Assembly: GCA_029531795.1 (NCBI GenBank)
Contig: JAPEIS010000005.1
Span: forward strand, 2,416,001 to 2,480,000
Reading direction: 5' to 3'
DNA length: 64,000 nt
Source: Sclerotinia nivalis
Taxonomy: Eukaryota; Ascomycota; Leotiomycetes; Helotiales; Sclerotiniaceae
The position numbers were made by a program, and so were the translations under genes. Below the pieces are notes generated by a model. The model was not told the DNA's origin. It worked only from the letters and a program-made list of their open reading frames with translations, and made no database searches. This document shows, one piece after another, positions 38,142-49,688 of this stretch (within the stretch, counting starts at the first letter, position 1; each line of letters starts with the position of its first letter).

Positions 38142-40617
38142 ACTGAGCTTGACAGGGGAAGGGCACGAACAAGCAACGATCGGCGTAGATAGGACAGGCA
38201 TGGACCTTGAAGGATTTCTTTGGATATGATTAGCTTAATGAAAGTGTGGTTATTATTAGATGGAATCAGGATTAAACACCGCAACACCGTTTATCTTAGG
38301 TTATGGAATATGATTTTGATTCTCATTCACGGTGCACACAGTGCACATCTACCTGAGAGTGCTAAACAAACAAGCTCCACTGAGCTGTCGGCCTGCATCA
38401 CGCACACGGGCGGGATCTTCCTTGCCAAGGATGCTTCATTGTTTCTTTGAGTCGCATTCAATATCAAAATCAACTTTTGCGAGATTGAACAAATTGACTG
38501 AAATGTCTTTTAATATAAATGATATTGATGGCCGCGTCTTCATGTACTACGAAGCAAAAACAACCCGGAAAGTGTCACATCAACTCGGTTAGAAACCAAG
38601 CTTTGGGATATTACTTGCTCTTCCGACCGTTAAAGTGTGGTATATTAGAGATAGGTGCAGGAACACTGCAAAATAATTTCCGGAACGCCCTCCCGTTTGG
38701 AGTTTCGTATCCTACTGCAGTGCCCCCACCTGTCGACCACTATCATTGCAGAATTTCTGACTGCCAACAATATTCCCCTTTCGAAAGCTTACAATTTCAA
38801 TTTGCATTTTGCATGCATAGCTCAGGGACCACAACTTATATGGCCGACGGTACACAGCAGAAAAACGTCGTATGTCCTTATCATATCATCTTAGATTGAT
38901 CATCGCAGTATAAAACGCCGCGATGTCATTTTCACATGTAAATGCACAATATACTTCGTTTAGAAATTGTTGAGACCTCATTCACGCAGGTTTATCATCG
39001 AAGCTTAATTACGCATATGTACTATAATACCATGTCTGTGTTGTGTATCTCGAAACGCCACTACAATATCGATTCTTCGCAACAGCGCAGACATGGAAAT
39101 CTATTATGCGCATGTCGTAATGACCAATAAAGTCAACAAGGGGCTCTGTGTGGATTGTCGCTAAACCCTTGTACTCCGTAGAACATCACCACATATGCGG
39201 CTATGTGTGGGCCATATGTGGATCATTATAAGCTGGCAATACGGGCAGCTGGTAAACAATTGCATATTCTCCTAGGTATACCGCTGGCATCCTAGATGGC
39301 GTTCGTACAACCTTCGCAAAATGTCACTCGAACCAGTAACCCAGCCACAGCATAGAAAAATCCAACTCACATTCAGCTGAACATGAGAAGGGTGTTGTAC
39401 CCAGATTCAGCCTTCTAGGTGGATGCGATAGAACAATAATACCAATTCTTTCGGACGAATACAAGCGAATGTGACAGAGCAAGATATGGCTGCCACGTTT
39501 GATCTACCATTTGCTTCATTCTGATATCCATTTTCGTGGTGATTGGCAATACGCGATGGAAAATTTTGAGCGTATCATTTCCTAACTTGGAAAATTCTCC
39601 GACTTTTAGACCCCGAATCTTGAACAGTGGTGGTGTCGAAGATCAATAGCCTCAAAATCAAAAGAAAACGGCGAACAAAATCAGCTAGGCGCGTCTACAA
39701 GCTTTCCATGTATTGAAATGCCGTTGACCTGTCAAAAGTTGCGTTTATCTGTTGGAGCATGCATCGTGGAATATTGAGAGTCTGTGGTGGATGCGATTAT
39801 ATCCTGATAAGCAACCCTGAATAATCCTTCTCACCCTTGTTGCCGAAGTGCAAGTTCAATACTTTCATGCAGCCAAGATTCACCTCACTATATGTACAAC
39901 AACGCTATAGGCCAGGAACGCTTTGACTTGCCCAATCTCTTTTCAAGTCCCAACAGAAGCGACGTCTAGGACCCAAAATGCATGAGCATCTCTCTGTCAT
40001 TTCATATGCTTGTCCGCATCTGCTGTCATACGCTTTTTGGTTGGTGCGCCCGGTGATCCCTATCGGCATTCAGAATTGTAGATGCTCCCTGTCTGGTTGG
40101 ACCTAGATCACCATCAAGCGATAGATCTTCTCAAGGATAGATTCAAGAATTGATGAACCTCAGCTCAACACTACGACATGCCTTTCGGACATTGGCCGGC
40201 CCGGGATTTCTGCATCTCGCTGAAAATCTGAGTGTATTCTAGGAGTTAAAGTGGAAATTTTGGAGGGATATCTTCAAGGATACAGGGTGTTCGGCCAAAG
40301 GCCTTCAACAGTGTTGAAGTATGTTCTGAGGATATCAATTGACTAGGGTCGAAATCCACGTTCGTGCTTTCACTTCTTGCACTCAATTCTAGACGTGGTG
40401 CTTCGATCAACCTTCACGAAACCTTCCCCTTTGGCCTGAAGGTTGACCTTGTGTCTATTCTGAGCTGGCATACGAAAACGGTAGGTTATCGGTGTCGCCC
40501 CCGTGAACATCTATATTACGTGTTTCTCTTCGTTCATGTGTCTATCCGTTCCTCTTCTCTTATCGTCGTGCAAACCACTTTCTTTACTTGAGCTACTTTA
40601 CTTCCACTCTCTTAATT
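38142..40617. other. Long intergenic region upstream of the GT2 gene
   Basis: About 2.5 kb with no supportable open reading frame. It includes the GH16 3'-UTR and an unusually long upstream region for the glycosyltransferase. A pyrimidine-rich stretch lies just before the start codon at 40618, near 40,520-40,615. Confidence 0.5.
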
Positions 40618-43467
40618 ATGGGTGTTCTTAGCTATTTCAAGATTTCAAAAGGCGAAAAGTCTGAATCAAGCAAAGAGAAATCTCCAGCTGGCCCAAATTC
40701 TGTCGTTGAAAATGATTCACCTCGTCATGGCTTTGCCGAGCCATCACCAACTGCCTCAAGCAGGGTTAGCTTGTACAGCAACAATCGTTTAGATGATATC
40801 AGACATCAAGTTATTCTGAATTATCTTTGGCAGAAACAAAGAGGTCTGATGTGGATTATGGATAATTCAGGACAACATGAGGGTGTTATGGTACGCAAAG
40901 ATAGGACAGAATATCTCTGTCGTCCTCCAGCCCTAGCTAGCTCCACCTTTGGCAGAGCGATGAAAATCATGAACGTTTCAGTAAGTGCCCCTCTCTAGCC
41001 TTAACCTTAAATTTAGCAAGAAAACATGACGCTAATGTGGGATATAGGCTGCTATGACCATCAACTCCACCGTCGTTCAACCATTTCTCACAAGATCGCC
41101 CGACGCTCTTGATGTTCCTCTTACAAACGGCCTTAGGGTTCAAATACTACCAACACTTGAGGACCTTCCTCGTGCTCGCAGAGCTCACTATGCTGCTTTC
41201 ATTGCTAGAGAAGCTCTCCTTGTCGTTTGGGAAGATGACCCAACACTTCTTTTTGATAGAGCCAAAGCAATCGAGGACGGTTTACTGCAAACCATCTGGA
41301 GTGCCACTGACAATGAAAAGAGTGAAACTCTACCTCGAGCTCAGATCAGTGAGGTTGATGAAGAGTCAGGACAACCTGTCGAAGAGAGACCGATCATGTA
41401 TCTCAACTCATTCATGGTCTCGTGCTCAATCTGTCTTCTGATCTGTATTATGGGTCTTGGGTATGCTCAGCTGGCACTAGAGGTTGTCGTCTTGAAGCAT
41501 TGGATATCCCTTTGCTACCTGATCATGACCCCAATATACTGCTTCTTCACACTGGTATGTCATCGGCAATATTAAAGACCATCCCTATGGCTACTAACTT
41601 TAAGTAGTTCTTCACAAACGTGGTAATTGGTGTTCTCATGCAATGTTTCGGTCCAATTCAGCAACTTTCCAGGAACACCAAGTTCTTCTCTGCCAAAGCA
41701 CCGCCTCGTCTTCTGACCACGACACTACCACATGTCACTATTCAATGTCCTGTGTATAAAGAAGGATTAGCTGCCGTCATTGTTCCAACAATCTCCTCAA
41801 TCAAGAAAGCAATTTCTACCTACGAATTGCAAGGCGGGTCCGCAAATATCTTCATCAATGACGACGGTCTCCAGCTTTTTGATGAAGCCACTCGACAACA
41901 AAGAATCGACTTTTACGCTGATCATGGCATTGGCTGGACCGCCCGTCCTCCCAACGGTCAAAATGGTTACACACGCAAAGGAAAATTTAAGAAAGCCTCA
42001 AATATGAACTACGGACTTGCGTTATCCAATGCTATCGAAGAGAAACTTCAAGATATTGAGAGACCCGCTACTTGGACTCAAGTTGACGAAGTTGCTGCTT
42101 TCGAATCTTGTCTTGCGGAAGTTCTTGATGAGAATCCTGAAGCATGGGCCGAAGGAAACATCAGAGTTGGTGATTACATTCTTATCATCGACTCAGATAC
42201 TCAGGTTCCCGAAGATTGCTTACTTGACGCTGCCAGCGAAATGGAACAATCTCCGGATGTAGGCATTATTCAGTTCTCCTCTGCCGTCATGCAAGTATCG
42301 CACAACTTTTTCGAGAATGGTATTACCTTCTTCACCAACCTCATCTATTCCGCTATTCGTTATGGTGTTGCAAATGGTGGTGTGGCAGCATTCGTCGGAC
42401 ACAATGCAATTCTTCGATGGTCTGCTATCCAAGAGATCGCTTTCGAGGATGAAGAAGGTCATGAACGATTCTGGTCCGAGTCCTGCGTCTCAGAGGACTT
42501 TGACATGGCTTTACGATTACAACTTAAGGACTATACAATTCGCATGGCTGCATGGGCCGGAGATGGATTCAAAGAAGGTGTATCCCTCACCGTCTACGAT
42601 GAATTGACTCGCTGGCAAAAATATGGTAAGTTGAACTATCCTTTACGATCGTGGCTTTTGCTAATCATCCTCTAGCTTACGGCTGTAACGAACTTATGTT
42701 TAACCCCATCAGAACCTGGCTATGGAAATCTCCCTTTACGCCTCTCTTCCGCAGATTCATCTGTTCCGGTATCGATATCGGTTCGAAAGTTCAAATCGTC
42801 GCGTATATTGGCACATACTACGCATTGGGCAGTGCGTGGATAATATGCGTTGCAAACTATGTATTCGTTGGTCTCTGGAACGGATATCTCGATCGTGCCT
42901 ATGTCGGTTCATGGGAGAATTGGCTCGCTATTACCGTTGTGTTTACCGGAGCGGGTAATGTGGGTCTTGCTGTACAACGTCATCGTTCTGGTGAAAAGTC
43001 TTTCCTTCCTGCTAGTAAGTTCTCATCACATTCTCTTTACTCTCATTTCCATTTCTCGCATTTGTTTTACTACCGCGTTAAACTAACACCCTTTCCCTCC
43101 AGTCCTCGAAAACTTGAAATGGTGCTTCATGTTCATGATATTCTTCGGCGGCGTCTCCCTCCACATGTCCCAAGCCCTTCTCTGCCACATGTTCGAAATT
43201 AACATGTCATGGGGCGCCACATCCAAAGAAGTTGAATTTTCCAATTTCTTCCTAGAAGTGCCCAAGATTCTCCGAACCTTCAAGTACACATACGCCATGT
43301 GTATTTTCGGCATCGTAGCCATGATCATCATGGCCAAAGCAACGTTCCTACCATGGAGCTGGAACATCGATGATTTTATCGCCATTTTCCCTTTGGGCGT
43401 TATGTGTGCTAGTCATTTGTTGTTGCCCGTGGCGTTGAATCCGGAGATGATGACGTTTAGTTGGTAG
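40618..43467 (+). CDS. Large membrane glycosyltransferase family 2 protein
   Basis: Processive-type GT2 enzyme of unknown polysaccharide product, predicted in the plasma membrane. Five exons (40618-40980, 41048-41554, 41611-42625, 42676-43014, 43103-43467) join to 862 aa, all with GTAAGT or GTATGT donors. A cytosolic N-terminal region (about 1-250) precedes paired transmembrane segments (MVSCSICLLICIMGLGYAQL and on). The catalytic core shows VTIQCPVYKEG (about 333-343), NDDG (about 374), the DxD motif IIDSDT (about 484-489), FVGHNAILRW, and the SED acid (about 586). The last core motif reads ELTRWQKY (about 622-629), a variant of QxxRW. A hydrophobic C-terminal half follows with at least five membrane spans. 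It is a cellulose/hyaluronan/chitin-synthase-like relative but lacks the chitin synthase QRRRW box. Related fungal GT2 enzymes affect hyphal growth on surfaces; equivalence is not shown here. Confidence 0.93.
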
Positions 43468-44028
43468 GCCTTGGAAGGGATGCCCATGATGTCTTATGGT
43501 TTAATTTTTGGTTTAATTTTTGGTTAGGAGGGAATCGGAGGTATGGGACGTTCTCTATATATTCAACTACTAGGATAGAATATTTAGTATGATACGGTAC
43601 TCATCTCATGATGGAAGGATGAAGGTACAAATTTAATGGCATAGACTGGTTGGGTTTATAGTACATAATGTCTGCTACACAAAATACAAATATGATCAAT
43701 TTAGGATACATGACTTCTTGATTATAATTGAATGAGTGCTTTCATCATATATATTTCATATACACCTACACTCTCACGTGCATTCCACACCGAGTGCAAT
43801 CCGACCCCGCGCTCCACCTCCTACTTTCCCTTACATCTAAATATGTTCTTATTCTTATCATCACTATCAACATTTCTATCCTGGTCTCATTGGTATAATA
43901 AGAAATGAAACGAAGCCATTTAATGTCCCACATACGACACAATCCTAGATTTTTAAATTCTATATATCTAGTTGTACCCAAAGAAGCACATTTTTTATGA
44001 GTCCGAAGAACAGAAGATCTGTTCTAAT
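43468..44028. other. 3' flank of the GT2 gene
   Basis: AT-rich, no gene. Just after the stop there is a direct repeat of GGTTTAATTTTT near 43,498-43,525, probably in the 3'-UTR. Confidence 0.5.
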
Positions 44029-44313
44029 CTAGTTGTTATATTTCCTCTTTGTCATATGAGAGAAAAAGCATAATTGACTTCGTGCGGTTGTTATGATTTG
44101 AGTACTGGGTTCACCATTCTTCGTTTTTGGTGCTCGTTTTCTTTCTGGTGTATATTCGGGTTTAGTCATTCTGATATTTCCAGTTTTTGAACTTGTTAAC
44201 TTTCTGTTAGAGGATGTAAAAGGCTGTGTGTCGGACTTATCGTGCCTTTTGCCAGCAGCCGAGCTACTACTTAGATGATAGGTACGACTGACTGATGGTT
44301 TTGCTGGAGCCAT
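44029..44313 (-). CDS. Possible small Ser/Lys-rich protein, 94 aa
   Basis: Not recognised. A single uninterrupted frame from an ATG at 44313 (MAPAKPSVSRTYHLSSSSAA) rich in Ser, Thr, Lys and Arg, with no cysteine pattern, membrane segment or domain. It is preceded by a T-rich tract on the + strand. It may be a real small basic protein, the first exon of a longer gene, or chance. Confidence 0.35.
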   Translation of the reverse strand: MAPAKPSVSRTYHLSSSSAAGKRHDKSDTQPFTSSNRKLTSSKTGNIRMTKPEYTPERKRAPKTKNGEPSTQIITTARSQLCFFSHMTKRKYNN

Positions 44314-45192
44314 TTTTTTTCTTGTGAGGGTTCGGGATCGGGAGTGATGACTTGCAAGACCATAGGTAAAGTTTATTCTGTAATGTCTGTAAGAGATGTA
44401 GTGTTGGAGTAATTTATAGATAACAATACTATTCCTCTTGAGTCCTACATTGTGTCTGTCTACTGTGCTGGATATCTGAAAGAATTCTGAGAAAGACCAC
44501 AGTCAGAAAGAGCATGGGAGAAACTTGTCTTAAAGATGGAATACAAACTCACTACACATACCTTATCATCCCAGTGTCCTAAGCTTCCACACAAGCAAAC
44601 ATCTATTCAAAATCTTTGCAAACCATCAGGTTAAAATAACAGGCCATCCCAAAGTCCTATACTAGGCTAACAAATCGAATCCCACAACAATCCGAGCCAT
44701 GTTGTTTTTGATGGTTTCATAAAACATTTGTGGTATGTTTGGGTACTTTTGCTTCAAAGTCTCTCTAATGAGTAAGAACCATAATGTGTGAATTATTCAT
44801 TCCTAAAGCAATCATGATTGTAATCTCCAAGACTCATATTTGTCTACAAGTGATATGAATGACTAAATATTAGAGGTTGAAAGTAGATAGTTGTTATGAT
44901 GCAAACTATGAGAAAACAAATAATGAATAAACAATATCAAACCACACATGTCACATATATCACATATATTCATCTCAACCTCCCAGATCTCTTTCTAACC
45001 TCCAAGCTTATTTTTCATAATTGTCTAGCAGAAGGTCTCAAATATCACTCATCTGGATACTAAAGTAATTTTGAGACTCAGCACTTTGAATCTCCTCCTC
45101 TGCCTCACTGTAAAACTACAGCTCCCGTACCCTGCCTGTGCGACTGCTAAAATTTCGACAAACCTCAAGTCTTCTCTGGCAAGTTACGCTAG
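44314..45192. other. AT-rich spacer
   Basis: No supported gene. The + strand frame 45071-45427 overlaps the following broken gene in another frame and is not convincing. Confidence 0.45.
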
Positions 45193-46066
45193 CCAACTCC
45201 GCATTTTCGAGCCTTTTTCAACCCCCTTTCGACTCTTTACGAGACCACTTGCTTCGATAGCCATAAATTCACGAACACTGCGCATCTCTCATACTATACA
45301 CAACTCTCTAAACTCTGTCAAAAGTCCCTCGAATCTAAAATGTCCAAGCCTGAGAGAATTGACAAGAACCCAAAGGTCGAAATTGAATATGTCGACAAGG
45401 TCAACCTCCCCGGAGGCGCAACCGTAGCATTTGTGTACTAGAAAGGCTACATGTTCCGCGGAATCAAATTCAAAAAAGGACAACAGCCAGGATATCGCGC
45501 AACCTGGGTGAAAGACGAACGATCTCCTCATGCTGAAGGTCATAATGGTCATGTTATAGGCGATTGGTGGCCATATCGTCTTTGCACTATGCGTGATGTG
45601 GTACACGGAAACCTCAAAAATGGAATCTGTGGAAAGCCTGATCATGGAGCTGTGTCTATCTTGATGGGCTCGGAGAACAGATACAAGGACATAGATAATG
45701 GTGATGTCGGTCGCCTCTCCATCAAATTATATGCAGATAGCTAACGAAACACAAAAGGTAATTGAGTACTGCGGCGACAAAACGAACTTGATGGATCTAG
45801 GTTTCGAAACGGGCAAGTTGATTCGAGTTATACGTGGAGCCAAGGACGGATCTATCTTTGCTCCATCTGTAGGTTTTAGATACGATGGACTGTACAAGAT
45901 TGAGAGCAAGGAAAAACTTCCGGAGAAGGGATATAATCGGTACAAATTGGTACAGGATAAAAATCAGAAGCCAATTCGGATGGTACATCCGACGGTTGAT
46001 GAGATGGATGAGTTTATTGCACGGAACAATTGGATTTCATCGAATAAATCTAAGGCTAAGAGATAA
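45193..46066 (+). pseudogene. SRA/YDG-domain gene, apparently broken
   Basis: SRA (SET- and RING-associated) domains bind methylated or hemimethylated DNA. One frame is open from 45193 (after a possible acceptor CGCTAG) through an ATG at 45340 (MSKPERIDKN), but meets TAG at 45439-45441. It continues in the same frame with KGYMFRGIKF, then GHVIGDWWPYRLCTMRDVVH, GICGKPDHGAVSILM and YKDIDNGDV, and stops at 45744. The rest of the domain is in another frame: ETQKVIEYCGDKTN, KLIRVIRGAKDGS, then SVGFRYDGLYKIES, stopping at 46066. The two halves are the expected consecutive SRA blocks, so a frame change near 45,700-45,740 is implied. A 31-nt stretch there is too short for an intron. Decay, strain-specific error or unusual splicing are all possible. 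Confidence 0.7.
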
Positions 46067-46271
46067 TGGGCTCTGGATGTTAATGTATCATCATAGCTAG
46101 AGTTTTATGGAGGTTTGAATTAAGTTTTGCTTTCATCTGGTAGGCTCCTTGCCACCGAAGATCCTCCGTGAACCGAATCAAAATAGGGATGATTTGTTGG
46201 CCAGACTTTGAAGCTTGACAATATATCTTCCGAGTTAGTATGAAGAAGTTATATTAATTACCTAGTTACTC

Positions 46272-47050
46272 CGATTGATATAGATTTCTGATAATCTCCT
46301 TAGGTGTTTGTCAATCATCATCTTTTGTACCATTAGTCTTCTTGTATTAAATCTTGCAATATTATTATCGGTTTAGAACTATGAAGAACTTTTATTGTTA
46401 ACAAACTAGTGAATATTCTTAATGCTCTCTTCGAGATTTGTCAGTTATCAATCTATGTATCCCAAATTTCCTATTGAAATCTCACAAAGTATCATCAGAA
46501 CTGATGTGTGAAGAATTTGTATTATTAACAAACTATTTGAATATTTCCAGCTCTCTTGATAGATTCTTATCAATCATTAATCTCTGGATCCTATAATCTC
46601 CTATTAGAATCTACAATATATCATTGATTATACTTTATGAAATGTTTATAATGATATCTAGTGAATGAACTTTTAAATACATCTGGAAATCTCGGTTACT
46701 TCTATCAACTATTATATTAGTCTTGTTACTACCAGTATATTATTGAAATCTCACAACATATATCATTGAATTTGATTCATACAGCTTTTTTCCTTCAACA
46801 AACCATTTGGATATTTCAGATATTCCGATCGGACTTTGTGAATCATTTATCTTTGTTCACTAATCTAACATTGGAGATCTATAATGTATCATTGAAGCTG
46901 ATTCCTGAAGGATTTCACACAATCAATAACTGTCTTAATATTTGCAATGATCTCCTTGAATTGGATGAGCATTAGTCATTTTACTGCCAGGCTTTCACTG
47001 AAATATTATAATGTTTCATTAAGCTTATCCTTGAACTACTTCTAATTCAT
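46272..47050. repeat. Degenerate AT-rich tandem repeat, about 6 units of ~127 bp
   Basis: Landmarks recur in order in each unit: AACAAACT-A-TTGAATATTT, CTCTCTTGATAGATT-TCAATCATTAATCT, then ATTGAAATCTCACAA and TATCATTGAA-TGATT-TGAA. Unit starts fall near 46273, 46400, 46527, 46651, 46797 and 46922. Copies are clearly related but heavily diverged. No coding pattern is seen. It lies just downstream of the broken SRA gene. Confidence 0.75.
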
Positions 47051-48121
47051 TTCACCAATAGTGATCTATGAAAACCAAAACGTACTGTATACGATGAAAA
47101 GTCAAGATAATCCTTCCGATAAAAGACTTCTGAATCTCCCTCAAGTTTCCATTACCCAGATCTGAAATGACTTTCCACAAATGATCATCTCCTAAGTACA
47201 TGGGATTAGACGTTAGAACTACCGGTATGAGCCGATCGAACACTAGGGCAACTATAGGGAGCAAATACTACACCAATCCACCACTTTGGACTCATCCCCT
47301 GACCTTACCAATACCAACACCAACTTTCCTCTATACACACCAATCAGGCACGGTCAAAACCTCCCCTGGAAAAAAAATGCATTCATGCTAAATAGGCCTT
47401 TCAAAAAAGCAATTTCAAATCCCAACGGATCACGCTCATCTCCAATTTTACCCCGGAACAATGGAGAATTTTCCGAAAGCTACCTTTTAGGCTAAAATGA
47501 TAATTGTGGTTCTTGTATTCAGCCTCAAAGCGGGGCCAGCATCACCGAAATGGGATCTTAGTCTTATTGATACTTTTAAGTGCGTGTAAAGTATACAAAT
47601 ATAAATATGAAAGTAATAGATTTAGGAGCCGATGGGAGATGTGTGTGATATTTATCCTAGATCAACTTGGTAGGACGAGATAGGATCTCGTTGGTAGTGG
47701 CATGTGATGGTACGCCAATACTTTAGATATTGGTGGGGTTACATTTTGGGAAGAGTGGTAGAGGGCATGTACAAACCTAAGATGTATTTTTATATATGCC
47801 ACAGAGTGAATGAATTGACAAAAGAAACCAAAGAATTGTGTCTCAGGATCAATTCTAAGAATCTTCCCCATCCCATCCAACATCCAAACGTTCCATGAGC
47901 TTCTTCTCATAATTGCCCCACCTCCACCATCCCACCATCCCACCATCCCACCATCCCACCATCCCACATCCCACCTTCCCAATATTTACTCAACCCCGCT
48001 CTCCAGAGGAAAAAAGAACACTTCACAATACACAAAACTTTTTAACAATTCTCTTTTTCTCCCATCTCTACTTTTTCAAATTCTTTCTTTCAATACTCTA
48101 CACACACACAAAATATCAATC
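47051..48121. other. Upstream region of the xylose reductase gene
   Basis: No supported gene. It holds the CCACCATC repeat described separately and a C/T-rich stretch with CACACACAC just before the start codon at 48122, typical of a fungal 5'-UTR. Confidence 0.5.
47924..47975. repeat. 8-bp CCACCATC microsatellite-like repeat
   Basis: About five consecutive copies of CCACCATC followed by two imperfect copies, about 150 bp upstream of the xylose reductase start codon, likely within its promoter or 5'-UTR. Confidence 0.9.
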
Positions 48122-49361
48122 ATGGCCTCCCCAACCCTCAAACTCAACTCCGGATATGAGATGCCACAAGTTGGTTTCGGCTTATGGAAAGTTGACAATG
48201 CTACTTGCGCCGATATAGTATACAACGCCATCAAGACCGGATATCGTCTTTTCGACGGTGCATGCGGTAAATCTCCCCTCATCTCCCCATTATCTAATCC
48301 CCCAGCAAACAAATCACTAACCACACCATAGACTACGGCAACGAAGTCGAAGCCGGACAAGGCGTAGCCCGCGCCATCAAAGACGGCCTCGTAAAACGCG
48401 AAGACCTATTCATCGTCTCCAAGCTATGGAACAGCTTTCACGACCAAGAGCGCGTGGGACCCATCGCGCGCAAACAACTCGCCGATTGGGGCATTGCTTA
48501 TTTCGATCTGTACATTGTGCATTTCCCAGTTGCGCTGCGCTATGTGGATCCCTCGGTGCGTTATCCACCGGGATGGGAATACAGTGGGAAGGAAGGTGAT
48601 GTGCAACAGAGTAAGGCGAGTATTCAAGAGACGTGGCAGGCGATGGAGAAGCTGGTTGATGAGGGGTTGGCGAAGAGTATTGGGGTGAGCAATTTTCAGG
48701 GCGCGTTGTTGATGGATTTGTTGAGGTATGCGAGGATTAGACCCGCGACGTTGCAGATTGAACATCATCCGTATTTGGTTCAGAATACGTTGTTGAAGTT
48801 GGCCGAGAGTGAGGGTATTAAGGTTACTGCTTAGTGAGTTACCTTGTTCTGGGGACTGTTTGGAATGTTGCAGTATGCTGATTTGCATATCTAGCTCATC
48901 ATTTGGTCCACAATCATTCATCGAGCTTGGATGGGATCACGCTCAAAAGACCCCTCCACTCTTCGAGCACCCAGATATCTTAAAGATTGCCGAGAAGACC
49001 AAGAAGACTCCCGCTCAAGTATTATTACGGTACGTTCTCTTCCCTATTCGAGTATCCCATTTCCCTATCCTCTAGCCCAATACTAACCCCTCGCAGCTGG
49101 GCAACCCAACGCGGCCTTGCCGTCATCCCCAAATCCAACAACCAAGCTCGCCTGGAACAAAACTTACTCGTCACCGATTTCGATTTGGAGAAGGAAGATT
49201 TAGAATCGATTACAAAATTGGACCAAAATTTGAGGTTTAACAATCCTACTGATGTGAGTTTAAATTCTTCCTTCGAACCTGATGTTTAGATGTTTTAACG
49301 AATACCCCTTAACTAACAATTCACCCCTTAGTATCTCGGAACATTACACATTTTCGCATAA
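48122..49361 (+). CDS. xyl1: NAD(P)H-dependent D-xylose reductase (aldo-keto reductase)
   Basis: Cytosolic AKR enzyme reducing D-xylose (and other aldoses) to the polyol, the first step of pentose catabolism. Five exons (48122-48266, 48332-48833, 48895-49029, 49097-49253, 49332-49361) join to 322 aa, the usual length of fungal xylose reductases. The start [20 protein letters not shown] is typical. The catalytic tetrad is in place: Asp and Tyr in FDGACDYGNE (split by intron 1), Lys in VSKLWN, and His in LYIVHFP. The cofactor-binding block is VIPKSNN, and the protein ends YLGTLHIFA. The gene converges on Sds22. Confidence 0.96.
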
Positions 49362-49688
49362 GCATTATAAAGATGATAAAGGTTGATGACCAGTTTTACT
49401 ACGCTTTCGTTTCGCTTTATCGCTTGAGATGATATCTAGATATTCAACGTGTTGAACAAAGACAATTATACCATCCGTAGTACAGTCTCCCATCCACTTT
49501 GCAATGCAACATTTATAGTTGCCATGTATACGCTGTGATATCCATGAAACCCATGAAACCCATCGATTCCCACCAAGAACTCCATTGCAATGCGATAATA
49601 TCTTCGTGCCATGTACGCACATGAATGTCCACCCTTCTGACCACTTCCCATTTCCACATGCCAACCCTCTCATTGTATAAAACGTATT
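49362..49688. other. Convergent 3' spacer, xyl1 and sds22
   Basis: 327 bp shared by the two 3'-UTRs. The minus-strand frame across it is a shadow. No other feature. Confidence 0.5.
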
